From the NCBI GenBank assembly GCA_900316045.1, contig ONBM01000008.1:1-64000 (forward strand): DNA of 64,000 bases, written 5' to 3'. Every line of letters starts with the position of its first letter. The first letter of the stretch is position 1. The notes below the pieces were generated by a model. That model was given only the letters and a program-made list of their open reading frames with translations. It did not search any database and was not told where the DNA came from. The stretch is from an uncultured Bacteroidales bacterium. GTDB lineage: Bacteria; Bacteroidota; Bacteroidia; Bacteroidales; UBA932. Positions 1-8,667 of the stretch are shown here, piece by piece. The translations under genes and the position numbers were made by a program.

Positions 1-66
1 CAACGATAAAACAGTATAAAACGACGAGTTTGATGCGGCAGCAGACAGGGAAAGTCACCGCTCAAC

Positions 67-843
67 TCAAATTGAAAACATTAAACGACAATCCCTATTG
101 TAATGGGCAGGTAGAGGGCCATGCTGGGCAGCTTTATATTCCAGGCCCGTAATACCCTGGCCATGATGCTTGAAATGAAGAAAATCTGCATAGAAAAGTT
201 TTTGTTGAGCTTTGTCGGGAAAACAGAGCCCTCGCGGCTGACAAAGAATCTGACGACCTGCTCCAGTTTTTCAGCAGATGGAGTGACGTAGCCGTTGTTC
301 AATGATTTGTATGTTCCCTGAAAGAACAAGGGAATCCGCCAATCCTTATCATCTTCCTTCGAACTTGCTATGGACTTCCTCAGAGCAAGATATTCCTTTT
401 CTCCAAGTTCATTCCTTGCGTTCTCAAGGAAGATAAGCATTGACTGCTTGTTCCGAACCGCGGCAAGTATTCTTCCGTCGGAATCGGAAGGTATCTGGCC
501 GTTCTCGTATTGCGAGTATTGGTTGGGTCCGAAGCTGAGGATTTTGCTAATCTGAACATAGTTGAGTCCATATCTTTGCCTCATGGACCTCGTCAGGGAA
601 AGGGATGCCATGCTTTATCCTGTACTGTGAATACAGGTCTCTGAACATGATCGCGTGCTGATTTGTGGTTGTAAACTTCTCTCCCGTGTCCTCATAGACA
701 TAGTAGCGGGCATGAACAGTGAAAATCTCCTTACGGAATTCCTGCTTTTCCGTCGTTGCTATCTCCTTGACCTTTCCTCCAGTAAAAGGACTCTTTATTT
801 CAGATACCATCTCCATCATTATCTTTCTTGAAAGGATATTCAA
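67..843 (-). pseudogene. MqsA-like antitoxin (HTH plus Panacea/DUF4065-like tail), frameshifted
   Basis: The gene would encode an antitoxin with an N-terminal KSPFTGGKV segment, the phrase EDTGEKFTT, a helix-turn-helix (RQRYGLNYVQIS ... QYENGQIPS) and a C-terminal Panacea-like region. Reading breaks twice. Near position 590 the frame changes between IPFPDE and RSMRQRYGLN. Near 205, at an A5 run, the frame changes after FPTKLNK; the next frame then reads LFYADFLHFKHHGQGITGLE and stops at 67-69. The usual family continues for roughly another 100 residues after this point, so the tail is also missing. The true start is probably one of the internal Met codons before KSPF rather than the one at 843. 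Decay is the simplest reading, but homopolymer sequencing error could explain the second break. Confidence 0.6.
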
Positions 844-844
844 G

Positions 845-966
845 CTTGTGTTCTGCGGCTCGGTGTTATTCCCAACGACTTCAGAGCATCATTGTTCTTG
901 TCTATGTCTATGAATATTGCACCCAGGCCTTGAACTTAGGCTTGAACTGCCGAAGAAACGCCCATG
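845..966 (-). pseudogene. Remnant of a toxin gene from an MqsA-partner toxin-antitoxin module
   Basis: No open frame survives here, but two short in-register stretches read on the minus strand resemble one protein. The first is AFLRQFKPKFKAW. After a one-base frame change comes IFIDIDKNNDALKSL followed by GITPSRRTQ. Together they recall the N-terminal half of the small toxins that precede MqsA-like antitoxins in Bacteroidetes, which carry the pattern FLxxFKxK...W.I.F.D...KN..AL..L.ITP..R. The C-terminal half of about 60 residues is missing, and the fragment abuts the decayed antitoxin gene. The family match is from memory of the pattern, not from a search. It could instead be chance similarity in an intergenic region. 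Confidence 0.4.
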
Positions 967-991
967 CTTACTGATTCTGCAAGCCAAGAGC

Positions 992-3592
992 TTAGAATTT
1001 CATCGTCAGCCCGAAGAGGGCTTCGATGCCTCTGAGCTTGATGCTGGAATACGATGAGCTGTAGGAGGTCAGCGTCTCTGTCCTCAGTTCCTTGCAATTG
1101 AGCAGATTCCTACCCTCGGCGAAAATAGAGAATTTGTCGAACTTCCATTCAGCCCGACATTTCACAAGCGGCCTGTTATTGATTTTGGACGTGGAGAGCC
1201 ACTGCCTGCGGTAATACACATCGGCACTCAATATCAGCCTCTCGAAAGGCAGGGCGCTCAGACTGCCTTCTATGATCAATGAATTGTCATGGAATGATGC
1301 CGTTCCCTTGTTACGATTGTACCTTTGTGTCGCAGAAGCCGAGGCTACAAGCCATTTTACTGGCGTTGTGCGAAGGGTGAGGCTAGACTCCACGGACCTT
1401 GTGGTGTAATCGAAGAGCGTTCCCTGCAGGCAGGATGTGTAGTCTGTCCTAGAGTAGTTCGCTCTGGCTCCGATGTAGAAAGTCTTGACCCCGAAATATT
1501 TCGACATGTTCAACCCAGCCGTATAGCTGTTCCCGGAGGCTCCTAGCGGAAGATATTCAGAGATGGTGTAATCCTCGCTGTAGAAGCTTGACCCTATCCT
1601 GTCAGACCAGTTGTGCGTGTAGCCAGCCGTCAATCCAGCATAAAACATGGCTGGGATATTGCTGTATTTGATGTTTGCCAGCACGGAAGCATGCTCGCTC
1701 TTGCTTAGACTGTCTCCCAGAAAGATCCTTCTGTAATCTGTCAGTACGACGGACCGCAGAAGATTCTCGGCATCCGACTTGGAGGTGCTCCAGGCTCCGC
1801 TGGCATACCACTCCCAGTTCTGCCCCAGCCGCCCTCTTAGATTCAAGCTTGGGCTGAAATCAGGATAGGTTCTGGCTTTCATTCCTGAAGGGGATATTAT
1901 CTCGTAGCTGAACGGAAGACGGATGCGCACATCCACGCCATAGACAGATAACCTGAATGTCGGCGTAACTCTAGGAGAAACCTGACAGAATTCCAGCCTG
2001 TCCGAATAATTGAGATTAAGACCCGGCAGGCTGTCAAGATCGGTATTCAGCCTGTCATAGCGAAAATTCACTCCTCCTTCAAGACCTATGGTCACTGCGC
2101 CCATATTCGTGGAATACGAGGCATAGTTCTCTGAAACCACATTAGTCTTTGACAGGGTCTGCTGGGTTTCATTCCCATGATAGGAATATTTCGCATCATG
2201 GCTGCTCCTCACTGCCTTGGAATCGCTTACTATCGTGATGGCTTTCCTGCCACTTAGCTTGACAGTCCAGCGAGCCGTATTCGATAGTTTCAATGAAGGG
2301 AGAGCGTATTCCTCGTAGTAGAACCTATGTCCTTGGACATTGGAATTGGTCCTCCTGCCCTGCCCGGAGAATGTGAGATTGTCATTGAAATAAAACTTAT
2401 CCCCATTCTTCTCATATTCATTGCCTATGGTCCAGAAATATTCATTGTCGGTCAGTTTTGAACTCTCCTCTATTTCAATACTGTCTCCGCTCGCATATTT
2501 CACTTTCTCCGAGTCTAACGCAGTCTCCTTGTACCTTTCTCCCGCCACATTCACCGAAACTTTGAACTGAGAATCCTCGCCAAGGCGCTTCAAGTGATTG
2601 AAGGTTCCTATCCCTGAAAGGTTGTCGTACCAATAGTCTTTAGGAAGCGTGAGAAACATTCGCCTCGGATTGAGCTTCGTGGCGAAATCCGCGTCTGCGT
2701 TCTCTTCAGACAGCAGGAAAAATCCTGACTTCCCAAAATATTCCTGTTCCCTCAATTCCTTGACTATGTCGCCTCCCACATTGTTGCCTTTCACCATGTA
2801 AAGATCCTGGCTATTCCTTGAGAACCTGGTTATCATTGCCTTTCCATTGAATAGCGGCAGCGGTGGGAATCCCAAGGCCGCATCCCCCGTGAACAGCCAG
2901 GTGTTCTTCGCATCCTGCTTCAGGATAATGTTGAGTGCCCCACGCTCAGTGTCCTCAACTCCCTGCAACACCCTGACCGGCTGATGGTTCTTGTAAAGCT
3001 CTATCCTGGATATCTTGTCCACATCCAGGTTGTTGGTTGCGATCGTATACCGTCCGCCAAGCAGATCCAGCCCATCGATGTAGAATTTGTTGATAGGCTT
3101 TTCGTTCTGCCTCACGCCGCCAGTTGCCGTTACCTCGATTCCAGGCAGTTTCTCCAGCAGATCCTTCAGCACCCTGTCCCCGGCATCCTTGAAGGCGCCC
3201 ACCTCATAGATCACGGTGTCGCCTTTCTCAATGATTGGAGGAGCCGACACGGTGGCCTGCCGGAGCATAAGCTTCTGTGCTTTGAGCTTGATGGTCATTG
3301 TGGCCGCCTGAGGAGTAACTTTGACAGGTTTGTAGCCCATCATCGACACCATGACTGTGTCTGGCATGCTCCTACACTCAAGCTCGAACCGGCCATTCTC
3401 ATCCGTCATTGTGTTTTGAGCCAGAACCCTGTTGAGATAGGCCATGACGAAAGCTCCGGCTACTGGTTCGCCCGTGTCCTCGTCAACCACGATTCCCCTG
3501 ATGCGTGTCTGAGCGGCACCAATAAGTCCAAAGGCAACGGTGATGGCCACTGCCAGGAATAGTTTTGCGAATATGCTGTTACAACCCCTCAA
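992..3592 (-). CDS. TonB-dependent receptor-like outer-membrane protein with carboxypeptidase-regulatory domain
   Basis: An 866-residue outer-membrane protein. A signal peptide (about residues 1-28) is followed by a carboxypeptidase-regulatory-like beta-sandwich (about 30-110, RGIVVDEDTGEPVAG). A plug-like domain (about 117-215, with LEKLPGIEV and FYIDGLDLLGG) precedes a long beta-barrel ending in a terminal Phe (LTMKF), typical of BAM substrates. It is shorter than SusC proteins and has no SusD partner. The only neighbour on the same strand is the GLPGLI gene just upstream (gap about 20 bases), and the two probably form one transcription unit. Receptors of this type with GLPGLI partners recur in Bacteroidota, but their substrate is unknown. 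Import or assembly of a peptide, metal or other small ligand at the outer membrane is possible, and nothing in the sequence decides between them. Confidence 0.85.
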   Translation of the reverse strand: MRGCNSIFAKLFLAVAITVAFGLIGAAQTRIRGIVVDEDTGEPVAGAFVMAYLNRVLAQNTMTDENGRFELECRSMPDTVMVSMMGYKPVKVTPQAATMTIKLKAQKLMLRQATVSAPPIIEKGDTVIYEVGAFKDAGDRVLKDLLEKLPGIEVTATGGVRQNEKPINKFYIDGLDLLGGRYTIATNNLDVDKISRIELYKNHQPVRVLQGVEDTERGALNIILKQDAKNTWLFTGDAALGFPPLPLFNGKAMITRFSRNSQDLYMVKGNNVGGDIVKELREQEYFGKSGFFLLSEENADADFATKLNPRRMFLTLPKDYWYDNLSGIGTFNHLKRLGEDSQFKVSVNVAGERYKETALDSEKVKYASGDSIEIEESSKLTDNEYFWTIGNEYEKNGDKFYFNDNLTFSGQGRRTNSNVQGHRFYYEEYALPSLKLSNTARWTVKLSGRKAITIVSDSKAVRSSHDAKYSYHGNETQQTLSKTNVVSENYASYSTNMGAVTIGLEGGVNFRYDRLNTDLDSLPGLNLNYSDRLEFCQVSPRVTPTFRLSVYGVDVRIRLPFSYEIISPSGMKARTYPDFSPSLNLRGRLGQNWEWYASGAWSTSKSDAENLLRSVVLTDYRRIFLGDSLSKSEHASVLANIKYSNIPAMFYAGLTAGYTHNWSDRIGSSFYSEDYTISEYLPLGASGNSYTAGLNMSKYFGVKTFYIGARANYSRTDYTSCLQGTLFDYTTRSVESSLTLRTTPVKWLVASASATQRYNRNKGTASFHDNSLIIEGSLSALPFERLILSADVYYRRQWLSTSKINNRPLVKCRAEWKFDKFSIFAEGRNLLNCKELRTETLTSYSSSYSSIKLRGIEALFGLTMKF

Positions 3593-3613
3593 TTATTCTG
3601 GATGTTTAATGCG

Positions 3614-4504
3614 TCATTTCCAGTAGGATTCCGGTATCAGGGGAATATATTTAAAAGCAGCGCTCCTTTCTGCCTTCGTAAGCTCCCGTCCAGACTTATC
3701 GTATGCTTTGGAACTGATAATGCCCTGTATTTTATGAGAATAGTCCATGTCATTTTCCATTCTCGTGTACATCTTCTCGGCATCTTTCAAGGCGAACCTG
3801 TACATCCCGTCCTTCTCCCTTTGCAAAGAAGACGACGGATCATAACAGGCGTTGATGAAATCATACCTGGACTTGGAGGCCAATTCCTCGACATAGATCA
3901 TATAGAAAGAGAATATCTTGTCTTCATCCTCTGCCTTCACGATCAGCCCGGGAGCACCCCAGAAAAGCCATGGGCCGACATCGTATGGGATTTCCTCCGT
4001 GTACCAGATCGTCCACTTTCTCCCATAATACTCCCCGACTGCCTTCTTTGTCTTGTAACCGTTCAGCTCATCGGTCTCTTCCGTGAGTGACCACTTAGGC
4101 ATCTCCAGCTTCCCCTCGCCTCGTATCAGAATAAAGCTAGGCTTATATCCTAGTACAATGGCATTATTTTTAAAATCTATAAGCGACACCTCTTTCAACC
4201 CACCATGCAGATCAACCAGCTTCGAGTAAGCTTCATTGTCCAATGCATTGCCATTCTTGTCAAATGCGAATTGTTTCAAAGAATCTCTCAAGAAGGCTTT
4301 CTCACTATAAAATGCAGCGGTGCTTCCATCATAATCTGTCCGCATGTCCATGCAAGCTTTGTTTTTCGTTGCTTTTACATCATTTTTCCGCTCGAAGCCG
4401 TAGTGAATGCGTATCCCCTGCGCATCGGCAGCCACGGAGCAGAACGCAAGGACTGAAAGCGCAGCAAATACCAGCACAGTGAATTTCATTAACGTTGTTT
4501 TCAT
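3614..4504 (-). CDS. GLPGLI family secreted protein
   Basis: About 296 residues, with an N-terminal signal peptide ending near ADAQG. The family is named after a GLPGLI motif; here the motif reads GAPGLI within WLFWGAPGLIVKAED at about residue 200. Family members are secreted Bacteroidota proteins of unknown biochemical role. Position 4504 is preferred as the start (MKTTLMKF), because the two extra residues of the longer form add nothing to the signal peptide. The gene lies directly upstream of the TonB-type receptor on the same strand, and this pairing is a recurrent arrangement. The Gly-Leu to Gly-Ala change in the signature is mild. Confidence 0.85.
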   Translation of the reverse strand: MKTTLMKFTVLVFAALSVLAFCSVAADAQGIRIHYGFERKNDVKATKNKACMDMRTDYDGSTAAFYSEKAFLRDSLKQFAFDKNGNALDNEAYSKLVDLHGGLKEVSLIDFKNNAIVLGYKPSFILIRGEGKLEMPKWSLTEETDELNGYKTKKAVGEYYGRKWTIWYTEEIPYDVGPWLFWGAPGLIVKAEDEDKIFSFYMIYVEELASKSRYDFINACYDPSSSLQREKDGMYRFALKDAEKMYTRMENDMDYSHKIQGIISSKAYDKSGRELTKAERSAAFKYIPLIPESYWK

Positions 4505-4702
4505 GAACAATGATTATAGTGTCAACGTCAAATTTATATGTAATTTCACAAAAAAACAAAACGTTTTAATTTAACTTTTGACACTCAAATTCAGCAATAA
4601 CTGTCAGCACTAACTCACACATACAAGCTTCTTTTTGCGGACATGACCAATAGCTGCATCCTGTGAAACACTTAAGTCAATGTAAATGGAAAGAAAAATA
4701 TT

Positions 4703-4732
4703 TTGGATTTTAGAGCAAAAGGGTTAAATTTG
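4703..4732 (+). promoter_or_regulatory. Bacteroidetes-type promoter for rpmH
   Basis: TTG at 4703-4705 is followed after 19 bases by TAAATTTG at 4725-4732. This matches the Bacteroidetes housekeeping consensus (TTG, 19-21 bases, TAnnTTTG). It lies about 35 bases upstream of the rpmH start codon. The remainder of 4511-4702, between divergent genes, shows no other structure. Confidence 0.8.
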
Positions 4733-4766
4733 CAGTCCAAATTATGGAATATAAAAATATTAAGAT

Positions 4767-4919
4767 ATGAAAAGAACATTTCAACCATCCAGACGTAAGA
4801 GGATAAACAAGCACGGTTTCCGCGAGAGAATGTCAACCGCCAACGGACGCCGCGTCCTGAGGATGCGTCGCCGCCATGGCCGCAAAAAGCTGACTGTTTC
4901 TTCTGAGCAGGCTTGGTAA
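4767..4919 (+). CDS. rpmH: 50S ribosomal protein L34
   Basis: A 50-residue, extremely basic protein that reads [18 protein letters not shown] at its N-terminus and has the usual [16 protein letters not shown] core. This is the canonical L34 sequence. It binds 23S rRNA in the large subunit. A consensus promoter lies upstream and a clear rho-independent terminator follows within 25 bases, so it appears to be transcribed alone. No dnaA or rnpA gene is visible nearby, unlike the arrangement in many other bacteria. Confidence 0.97.
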   Translation: MKRTFQPSRRKRINKHGFRERMSTANGRRVLRMRRRHGRKKLTVSSEQAW

Positions 4920-4942
4920 TTCGGCAGTAATCGAAGAGTTAG

Positions 4943-4969
4943 AGCTGGCTCAACGAGTCAGCTTTTTTT
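4943..4969 (+). terminator. Rho-independent terminator after rpmH
   Basis: An 8-base-pair stem (AGCTGGCT with AGTCAGCT, one G-U pair) with a 5-base loop is followed by seven T residues. It sits about 24 bases after the rpmH stop codon. Confidence 0.9.
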
Positions 4970-5022
4970 GTGCTCTTTACAAGATGACGAGTCAAGGAAG
5001 GCACGACTAAAATGGGATAATC

Positions 5023-5457
5023 ATGGACGACGAGATATTCATGAAAGAGGCCTTGAAGGAGGCGCAGGCTGCTCTTGAAGAGGATGAAATCCCTATTGGA
5101 GCCGTGGTTGCGTGGCGTGGCAGGGTCATAGCCAAGGGACACAATATGACGGAGAAGCTTCACGATGCCACGGCTCACGCTGAGATGATCGCCATCACTG
5201 CGGCAACTGAGGCTCTTGGGGGCAAATACCTCAACGAGTGCACCCTGTACGTCACAGTCGAGCCATGTCCCATGTGCGCCAGCGCAATGAACTGGGCTCA
5301 GCTCGGCAGGCTTGTCTATGGATCAATAGACCCGAAACGTGGCTATACGCTCTTCTCCCCTTCCCTTCTCCACCCCAAGACCACAGTTCACGCAGGTGTG
5401 CTAGCCGATGACTGCTCGGCACTGATTTCCGACTTCTTCTCCGGAAAACGGTCGTGA
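5023..5457 (+). CDS. tadA: tRNA-specific adenosine deaminase
   Basis: A 144-residue cytidine-deaminase-fold protein. The zinc site is visible as His52-Ala-Glu54 (HAEMIAI), where Glu54 is the proton shuttle, and Cys82/Cys85 (PCPMC). TadA deaminates the wobble adenosine of tRNA-Arg(ACG) to inosine, so one tRNA can read CGU, CGC and CGA. A tRNA-Arg with an ACG anticodon is present in this window at 47612-47685, consistent with the enzyme having its substrate. Length is close to that of the family. The start at 5023 gives the typical N-terminus, with IGAVVAWRGRVIAKGHN downstream. Confidence 0.95.
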   Translation: MDDEIFMKEALKEAQAALEEDEIPIGAVVAWRGRVIAKGHNMTEKLHDATAHAEMIAITAATEALGGKYLNECTLYVTVEPCPMCASAMNWAQLGRLVYGSIDPKRGYTLFSPSLLHPKTTVHAGVLADDCSALISDFFSGKRS

Positions 5458-5563
5458 AATCACCTCGTAACGCAGAGAGAGTCGTTTTTATTGATAGGTG
5501 ACAAATAGCGAAATGATTTATATTGCAGAATTGCAAAAAATGAAATAAATTTGCGTTTCGAAT

Positions 5564-5634
5564 TGAGGTATGGTGTAATGGTAGCACTACAGATTTTGGT
5601 TCTGCCAGTTCAGGTTCGAATCCTGATATCTCAA
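5564..5634 (+). tRNA. tRNA-Gln (anticodon TTG)
   Basis: A 71-nucleotide cloverleaf. The acceptor stem TGAGGTA pairs with TATCTCA, the anticodon loop TTTTGGT carries TTG, and the T-loop is GTTCGAATC. The CCA end is not encoded. A terminator hairpin follows immediately. Confidence 0.95.
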
Positions 5635-5637
5635 CAC

Positions 5638-5666
5638 AAGCCATCTGGTCTTCAGGTGGCTTTTTT
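5638..5666 (+). terminator. Terminator after tRNA-Gln
   Basis: AGCCATCTG pairs with CAGGTGGCT (one G-U pair) around a GTCTT loop, followed by a run of six T residues. It begins four bases after the tRNA ends. Confidence 0.9.
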
Positions 5667-5812
5667 GCATGCTCTGTTCGCCCCCGGTTCAGGGAATGGG
5701 CAATGCAAGGGTTTTGCATCTGACCCAATGCGAGTCCTTATTCCCGCCACGGCCGCTCCCCTTTTCAGAGCCTTTTTGCTATACTTGCGATACGGCATAT
5801 TCAAAGATTATT

Positions 5813-6031
5813 ATGAGACGGCTCATTTCCAAGTTTCTGTTGATTCTGGCGGCATTTTCAATTCTTCCCGCGCCATGCGTTCATGCTCAAAGCATTCAGG
5901 CAGAAGAAGTGACACTACCGAATGGGTGGAAGCTCACTCCCGCAGGAAGGCAGCACTACGAACGGCCTTGCGGTGGATTCGTCAAGTCCGCCTTCCTGAC
6001 ATATTTAATGAAAGATGATGATGATGACTAG
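5813..6031 (+). pseudogene. Truncated 5' fragment of a secreted YncE-type protein
   Basis: The reading frame from the ATG at 5813 gives 72 residues. It starts with a good signal peptide (MRRLISKFLLILAAFSIL ... VHAQS), followed by LPNGWKLTPAGRQ. That phrase resembles the start of the mature part of Bacteroidota YncE-like beta-propeller/phosphoesterase proteins, which normally run on for 700 or more residues. Here the frame instead ends in an unrelated tail with five terminal Asp residues. It appears to be the stump of a gene whose remainder was deleted. An upstream in-frame Met at 5669 would place the signal peptide internally, so it is rejected as the start. A short genuine secreted peptide cannot be excluded. 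Confidence 0.5.
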
Positions 6032-6762
6032 TCGTAAAGGGAGGCTATGCCATTGAATATGGCCGTGGCGATGAGTGACATTCCCTTGTCGTTCGGATGG
6101 GTCAGAATAAAATCCGTATCAATCTTGTAGGCATTCCCATCCCTGTCATAAAGCATATCCCCCTTCTGAGGGCAAACATCCGTGCGGCTTCTGATGGAGG
6201 ATAGCGATACATATGTAAGATTGTTCGTCCTCGCAGAGTTTCGAAGGATGTTTTCAACTGCGTCGTTTTTCCAGAAACTCCCGACTATCAAGACTTTGGA
6301 AGTAACCTTCTTGCACTTGTCAACGAGGCGTGGGAGGTTTTTCTCGAAAGCTGACGCATCCTGCACGTTTTCCCCTATCCTGATTACGATGATATCGGCT
6401 CCTGAAATCTGGGAGTCTAGATAGTCCAGGCTTCGAGCCGGGTTAAGCTCGAAATCCTGAATTGGGACAGGAGTCACAGAAGAACTCGAATTGAAATTCT
6501 TCAACTTGCTTTGCAAGACGTGACAGTAATCATTTTCCTCTTTGGAAGCAGCCATGCCCCAGTCTCCATACCACCCCACCGAAGGCAGATAGCCATGCTT
6601 CGTGATTGAGTTGCCGATGCAGGCGACTTTGAGAACTTTTTTTGTTTTGAGTTCTTTTTCCTGTCCGACTACTACAACATTTTCATCTTTAGAAGAATCG
6701 CTGCCGCCGCAACCCGAGAACAGTGCTGCGATGGAAAGCATTAGGAATATTGTCTTTTTCAT
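6028..6762 (-). CDS. SGNH/GDSL-like hydrolase lipoprotein
   Basis: About 244 residues when started at 6762 (MKKTIFLML), which gives a proper lipoprotein signal peptide with lipobox LFSGC and the lipidated Cys at residue 18. SGNH blocks are recognisable: block I as IGNSIT (the Ser nucleophile context is GNS), a Gly-containing block in VIRIGENVQD, and a C-terminal block V-like HPNDKGM carrying His. The family hydrolyses esters, often acetyl groups on glycans. The target here is unknown. It overlaps the truncated fragment on the other strand by four bases. No operon partner is obvious. Confidence 0.75.
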   Translation of the reverse strand: MKKTIFLMLSIAALFSGCGGSDSSKDENVVVVGQEKELKTKKVLKVACIGNSITKHGYLPSVGWYGDWGMAASKEENDYCHVLQSKLKNFNSSSSVTPVPIQDFELNPARSLDYLDSQISGADIIVIRIGENVQDASAFEKNLPRLVDKCKKVTSKVLIVGSFWKNDAVENILRNSARTNNLTYVSLSSIRSRTDVCPQKGDMLYDRDGNAYKIDTDFILTHPNDKGMSLIATAIFNGIASLYD

Positions 6763-6872
6763 GATAGTGCCGATAACACAAGTAAGATTTGAACGATTCA
6801 AATATAATAGGATTTTTCGTAAATTTGTTTACTTTATCAGAAACGCAAGTTAATAAATCATTATACAAGAAA

Positions 6873-7445
6873 ATGAAAGGAACCCATATTTTTTTAGCCG
6901 AAGGTTTCGAGGATACCGAGGCTATTGCGACCCTGGACGTGCTGCGCAGGGCAGGCATTGAAGTTAAAACTGTATCAATGAATGAAGACAGGCTCGTGAC
7001 CAGTTCTCGTGGCGTTTCCGTGCTTGCAGATGTCATGTTCAGTGACATTAAAGGCGAGGCAGGAAAGGCTGGAGCATCCGATGTCATGGTTTTCCCCGGA
7101 GGGATGCCTGGCACGAAGCATCTTGCCGAGAACAGGGATTTGATTGAATTAATGAAACAGCACTATGCCGATGGAGGCATCGTGGCAGCCATTTGTGCTG
7201 CTCCCGGACTTGTCGCATCTCAGCTTCCGGACCTGAGAGGAAAGAGATTCACTTGTTTCGATGGCTTCGAGGATGCTCTCATCGCAAAGGGTGCTGAATA
7301 TGTCAAAGCGCCGGCTGTCTCTGACGGGAACCTTATCACAGGCCGCGGAGCAGGCTGCGCGATAGACTTCGGCTGCGAGATTGTCAGGAAGCTGAAAGGA
7401 GCCGATGCAGTATCAAAAGTCCGCCACGGAATGATGCTGGACTAG
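6873..7445 (+). CDS. DJ-1/PfpI family protein
   Basis: A 190-residue class I glutamine amidotransferase-like protein. It starts MKGTHIFLAEGFEDTEA, which places the conserved acidic residue near position 13-16. The nucleophile-elbow Cys is Cys108 in AAICAAPG. VFPGGMPG and a C-terminal HGMMLD complete the DJ-1 pattern. Family members include glyoxalases, deglycases and chaperone-like proteins acting on oxidative or carbonyl stress, and the exact activity cannot be read from sequence. The ATG at 6873 is chosen because the upstream extension has no family similarity. It is convergent with alr, and the two stop codons overlap by four bases. Confidence 0.88.
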   Translation: MKGTHIFLAEGFEDTEAIATLDVLRRAGIEVKTVSMNEDRLVTSSRGVSVLADVMFSDIKGEAGKAGASDVMVFPGGMPGTKHLAENRDLIELMKQHYADGGIVAAICAAPGLVASQLPDLRGKRFTCFDGFEDALIAKGAEYVKAPAVSDGNLITGRGAGCAIDFGCEIVRKLKGADAVSKVRHGMMLD

Positions 7446-8554
7446 CGCAAAATCACGCGTTCTATTCTTCTTGGTATTGAAGCCAATATCTCATACGGGA
7501 TGGTGTCGAGGATATTGGCTAATTCTGTTACTGTCGGGTCATCGCCGAAAACAGTTACGGTGTCCCCCACCTTGCAGTCTATCCCGGTTACATCCAGCAT
7601 GCACATATCCATGCAGATGTTACCGATAGTAGGTGCTCTATGACCATTTACATTGAACGAGGCATTTCCACAGCTCAAATGCCGGTCTATTCCATCGGCA
7701 TAACCCACAGGTATCGTAGCGATGCGGGTGCCCGTCGGTGCTATCATGCCATGGCGGCCATAGCCGATTGCCCCATCGCCAGGCTTCAGCTCCTTGATCT
7801 GCAGAATCTTGACTTTCAGAGAGGCGACCAGATGAAGATGCACGTCCGGCAGGGCGCTGATGCCATATATTCCTATTCCAAGCCTAACCATGTCATGCTG
7901 ATACTGAGGGAACCTCTCGATGCCAGCTGAATTTAGAATATGCCGCATTGGCGTATATCCAAGCACCTTTATGAGTGCTTCGGAGTTCCTCTCGAACATG
8001 TCAATCTGCGCCATGGTGAACTCATCCATGGCCGGTTCATCATCCACGGCTAGATGTGAATATATCGACTTCACCCGCACCTCCGGGCAGGTTTTAAGAT
8101 ATTCAAACAATTCCGGCAGCTCGCTGGTCATGAAGCCTAGACGATGCATGCCAGTGTCCAGCTTGATGTGCACTGGAAAATCCCCTATGCCTCTTGTCTG
8201 AAGTTTCGCCACGAGGGCTTTCAGAGTGAATAGGTTCGGGATGCCCGGTTCCAGATGATTGTCGATTATCTCGTCAAAGAAGTCTGTTCCAGCAGTGAGC
8301 ACGAGTATTGGCAAGCTGATGCCGGCCTGTCGAAGCTCTATTCCTTCAACAGGAAGAGCCACAGCCAGATAATTAACTCCTATTTGCTGCAGCATTGAAG
8401 CAATTTCAACGGCTCCGTGGCCGTATGCATTCGCCTTCACTAGCACTAGAAGCTTCGTCGAAGGCTTCAGCTTCGACCTAAAATATCTGTAATTGTCAAG
8501 GCATGCGCGGTAGCTTAGCTCCAGCCTTGAAAAGTCATTCTTTCTACTCAACAT
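7442..8554 (-). CDS. alr: Alanine racemase
   Basis: A 370-residue fold-type III PLP enzyme that interconverts L- and D-alanine for peptidoglycan. The PLP lysine is Lys40 in VKANAYGHG. RLGIGIYG contributes to phosphate binding, and the second catalytic base (Tyr) lies in AIGYGR in the C-terminal half, followed by IPVGYADG. The length matches the family. In some Bacteroidetes alr is fused behind a MurF-like domain, but here it is free-standing. A TAnnTTTG-type -7 element (read on the minus strand) lies at 8563-8570, close to the start codon. Confidence 0.95.
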   Translation of the reverse strand: MLSRKNDFSRLELSYRACLDNYRYFRSKLKPSTKLLVLVKANAYGHGAVEIASMLQQIGVNYLAVALPVEGIELRQAGISLPILVLTAGTDFFDEIIDNHLEPGIPNLFTLKALVAKLQTRGIGDFPVHIKLDTGMHRLGFMTSELPELFEYLKTCPEVRVKSIYSHLAVDDEPAMDEFTMAQIDMFERNSEALIKVLGYTPMRHILNSAGIERFPQYQHDMVRLGIGIYGISALPDVHLHLVASLKVKILQIKELKPGDGAIGYGRHGMIAPTGTRIATIPVGYADGIDRHLSCGNASFNVNGHRAPTIGNICMDMCMLDVTGIDCKVGDTVTVFGDDPTVTELANILDTIPYEILASIPRRIERVILR

Positions 8555-8667
8555 ATTCCTGACAAATTTACCTATTTTTCATCAATATCCTGACGAAAAT
8601 GATAGGATTCTGGCTTTGGTGCGTTAATTGCACGAGGCAAGCCAAAATAATTCAAAAGACAAAAGAA

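Noticed and set aside
5669..5812. Longer start for the YncE-like fragment
   Set aside because: It would put the signal peptide 48 residues inside the protein and crosses the region just after the tRNA terminator.
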